Source of the DNA: Candidatus Campbelliibacteriota bacterium
GTDB taxonomy: Bacteria; Patescibacteriota; Minisyncoccia; UBA9983
DNA: 6,230 nt
NCBI GenBank assembly: GCA_003231675.1
Contig: QIJB01000039.1
Location: 1-6,230, forward strand
Direction of reading: 5' to 3'
Shown here: positions 4,627 through 6,230 of the stretch, one piece after another
Layout of the letters: each line of letters starts with the position of its first letter
Numbering within the stretch: position 1 is the stretch's first letter
Position numbers and translations under genes: made by a program
The notes under the pieces: model-generated
Database searches by the model: none
The model's input: the letters and a program-made list of their open reading frames with translations, nothing else
What the model was told of the DNA's origin: nothing

Positions 4627-4668
4627 CCCCTCAATCGCGATTAACTGCGATTGAGGGGTTTTATTTTT
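4627..4668 (+). terminator. Strong Rho-independent terminator of the exported-protein gene
   Basis: CCCCTCAATCGC (4627-4638) and GCGATTGAGGGG (4647-4658) form a perfect 12-bp stem with an 8-base loop, followed by TTTTATTTTT. It begins seven bases after the stop codon and just precedes the next promoter. Confidence 0.95.
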
Positions 4669-4685
4669 GGCGGTTTTTTGTTTTA

Positions 4686-4696
4686 TTTGGTATAAT
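4686..4696 (+). promoter_or_regulatory. Extended -10 promoter of the kinase pair, leaderless
   Basis: TTTGGTATAAT, identical to 2818-2828, contains a perfect TATAAT (4691-4696) with TG-n extension. The -35 region is poor (TTGGCG at 4667-4672, 18-base spacer). Transcription would start at about 4702-4703, which is the ATG itself, so the mRNA would be leaderless or have a one-base leader. Confidence 0.78.
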
Positions 4697-4702
4697 GACG
4701 GG

Positions 4703-5689
4703 ATGAGATACGATATCATTACAATCGGAACGGTAACGAGAGACGTTTTCCTCAAAAGTCCGGATTTTAAAATTGTCAAAAATAAAGATTTTAGGACGGG
4801 TGTCGCCGGATGTTTTATGCTGGGTACAAAACTGGAAGTTCCCGAAGTGGTTGTTGCCAGCGGCGGAGGCGGAACAAACACGGCTGTGGGATTCGCTCGC
4901 CGGGGATTTAAAACGGCGTGCATCGGATCGGTCGGGGATGACGAAATAGGCATGGAAGTGGCGGAAGAACTTAAACGGGAAGGAGTGGAAACTTTTTTTG
5001 AAAAAGACCCTGACCATAACACGGCCTATTCAACCATTCTGGTCGCTGAAAATGGAGAAAGAACCATCTTGGAATATCGCGGAGCGAATGACCATTTAAA
5101 TGAAAAGGAGGTTGATTGGGAATCGCTGAAGAGCGACTGGATATACATAGATTCTTTGGCGGGAAATTTAAAACTCTTGGGACGCGTTCTTGAGTGGGCA
5201 AAAGAAAACGGGGCGAAGACTGCATTTAATCCCGGCAAAAGGTTGATAAAACTCGGAAAGAAATTGCGACCGTTTTTGGATAAGATAGATATTTTTATCG
5301 CGAATGAAGACGAATCGGCGTATGTGTCGGGAATTGAATACAAGATAGAAAAAGAACCGGAAATATTTTCAAAAATGGATGAACTGGTAAAGGGAATCGT
5401 GGTTATGACGAAGGGACCCAGAGGCGTTGAAGTTTCAGACGGTAAAAATCATTATCTCGCGGGAGTTCCCGATTCACCCGTGGTGGACAGAACGGGAGCG
5501 GGAGATTCTTTCGGAACCGGTTTCGTCTCGGGATACATTCAATCGGGCGGGGACATAGGACGCGCAATCCAGCTTGGCGCCGCCAACGCCACCTCGGTGG
5601 TTCGGTATTTCGGATCAAAAAAGGGACTGTTAAAAAAGGGCGATTGGGGCGATTATCCAAAAGTTGAAGTTAAAATTAAAAAGATATAA
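4703..5689 (+). CDS. PfkB/ribokinase-family carbohydrate kinase
   Basis: This complete 328-residue kinase phosphorylates a sugar or nucleoside with ATP in the cytoplasm. Visible family motifs are the N-terminal strand YDIITIGTVTRDVF (3-16), the substrate-side GGGGTNTA (54-61) with Asn59, SVGDDEIG (76-83), NEDE (201-204), MTKGPRG (235-241), and the signature DRTGAGDSFGTGF (262-274) with catalytic Asp268 and the anion-hole GAGD. Length is typical. The start is the ATG at 4703: the frame extends to a TTG at 4667, but that would place the -10 box inside the gene, and the family homology begins at 4703. The next kinase gene starts nine bases after its stop, so the two form an operon. Substrate cannot be read from the motifs; ribokinase, nucleoside kinase and related sugar kinases are all possible. 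Confidence 0.93.
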   Translation: MRYDIITIGTVTRDVFLKSPDFKIVKNKDFRTGVAGCFMLGTKLEVPEVVVASGGGGTNTAVGFARRGFKTACIGSVGDDEIGMEVAEELKREGVETFFEKDPDHNTAYSTILVAENGERTILEYRGANDHLNEKEVDWESLKSDWIYIDSLAGNLKLLGRVLEWAKENGAKTAFNPGKRLIKLGKKLRPFLDKIDIFIANEDESAYVSGIEYKIEKEPEIFSKMDELVKGIVVMTKGPRGVEVSDGKNHYLAGVPDSPVVDRTGAGDSFGTGFVSGYIQSGGDIGRAIQLGAANATSVVRYFGSKKGLLKKGDWGDYPKVEVKIKKI

Positions 5690-5698
5690 AATAGAAAT

Positions 5699-6230
5699 AT
5701 GAAAAATAATTATGATTTTATCGCATTGGGAGATACTGTAACAGACGCTTTTATTAAACTTGAAGACGCAGATGTTGAACGCGACGACGGCTTGACTAAA
5801 ATCTGCATGCGTTTCGGGGACAAGATTCCCTATGAGAGTTTGCATGTCATTCCGGGCGTGGGCAACAGCGCCAATGCCGCTGTGAGCGCTTCGCGTTTGG
5901 GTTTAAAAACGGCTTTGGTGACGAACATCGGAGATGATTATTTCGGTCAAGAATGTCTTGATGCCCTGGAAAAAGAAAAGCTGGGGACGGAATTTATCAA
6001 AAAAAACAAAGGCAAGAAAACGAATTACCACTTTGTGCTTTTGTTCAAAGGAGAACGAACCATTTTAATTAAACATGAAAAATATGATTACGAAATGCCC
6101 GATATCGGCAAACCGAAATGGGTTTATCTTTCCTCACTTGGTTCAAATTCTCTGCCGTTCCATTCCGTTATTGAAAAATATCTGAATGAAAATCCGGAAA
6201 TCAAACTCGCTTTCCAGCCGGGGACTTACC
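5699..6230 (+). CDS. Second PfkB-family kinase, 3' partial
   Basis: The frame is open from ATG 5699 to the window end, 177 codons, so roughly the last 150 residues (including the GAGD catalytic motif) are not visible. YDFIALGDTVTDAFI (5-19), VIPGVGNSANAAVSASRLGLKTALVTNIGDD (50-80), GERTIL (118-123) and AFQPGTY (171-177) align one-to-one with the preceding kinase (AFNPGKR there), so the two are tandem paralogues, well diverged. In the substrate motif the usual GGxGxN is VGNSAN here, keeping the Asn but losing the first Gly, which suggests a different substrate. No Shine-Dalgarno site lies in the nine-base gap; coupling to the upstream kinase is likely. Confidence 0.9.
   Translation, partial: MKNNYDFIALGDTVTDAFIKLEDADVERDDGLTKICMRFGDKIPYESLHVIPGVGNSANAAVSASRLGLKTALVTNIGDDYFGQECLDALEKEKLGTEFIKKNKGKKTNYHFVLLFKGERTILIKHEKYDYEMPDIGKPKWVYLSSLGSNSLPFHSVIEKYLNENPEIKLAFQPGTY

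Noticed and set aside
4667..4702. TTG-initiated N-terminal extension of the first PfkB kinase
   Set aside because: It would encode residues from the terminator tail and the -10 box; family similarity starts at ATG 4703.

Overview
The window looks like a piece of a small-genome bacterial chromosome, most likely from the Patescibacteria/CPR (Parcubacteria-like) group. The clues are a transketolase split into two genes, extended -10 promoters sitting almost on the start codon, a near-total absence of Shine-Dalgarno sites, a short CNNM/CBS membrane protein, and tandem divergent PfkB kinases. The phylum call is inference. All complete genes are on the + strand. TGA is used as a normal stop (hicA, the CNNM gene, the exported-protein gene), so the recoded TGA=Gly lineages are unlikely.

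Layout: (1) 1-1505, the end of a transketolase N-subunit gene and a complete C-subunit gene, separated by a junction that carries a decayed second copy of the C-subunit start and an imperfect palindrome. (2) 1512-2110, a compact HicB-HicA-type toxin-antitoxin pair, antitoxin first. (3) 2207-2557, a small charged protein of unknown function, followed by gene-poor sequence that ends in a terminator. (4) 2818-3842, an extended -10 promoter and a CNNM-CBS membrane protein. (5) 3843-4104, an intergenic region with operator-like inverted repeats, a consensus -35 promoter and a perfect Shine-Dalgarno site. (6) 4105-4620, a small exported, beta-rich protein of unknown family, then a strong terminator. 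(7) 4686-6230, an extended -10 promoter and two consecutive PfkB-family sugar/nucleoside kinases, the second cut by the window end.

The most unusual signal is in region 6. From codon 23 of the exported-protein gene to just before its stop, the coding sequence is almost continuously tiled by local hairpins, about fourteen in a row. Several have 12-14 consecutive base pairs, counting G-U pairs valid on the sense RNA, with loops of 4-7 bases. By my count about 60% of the bases in 4173-4600 lie in these stems. The same gene has a signal-peptide core made of a perfect in-frame 12-bp tandem repeat, and it is the only gene here with a classical promoter and ribosome-binding site. It therefore looks like a separately controlled, highly structured mRNA.

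Functionally, transketolase and the two PfkB kinases suggest pentose or nucleoside-derived sugar metabolism in a reduced genome. The HicBA pair is an RNA-targeting toxin module, and the CNNM-CBS protein is probably an ion (Mg2+/Co2+) transport or sensing membrane protein.
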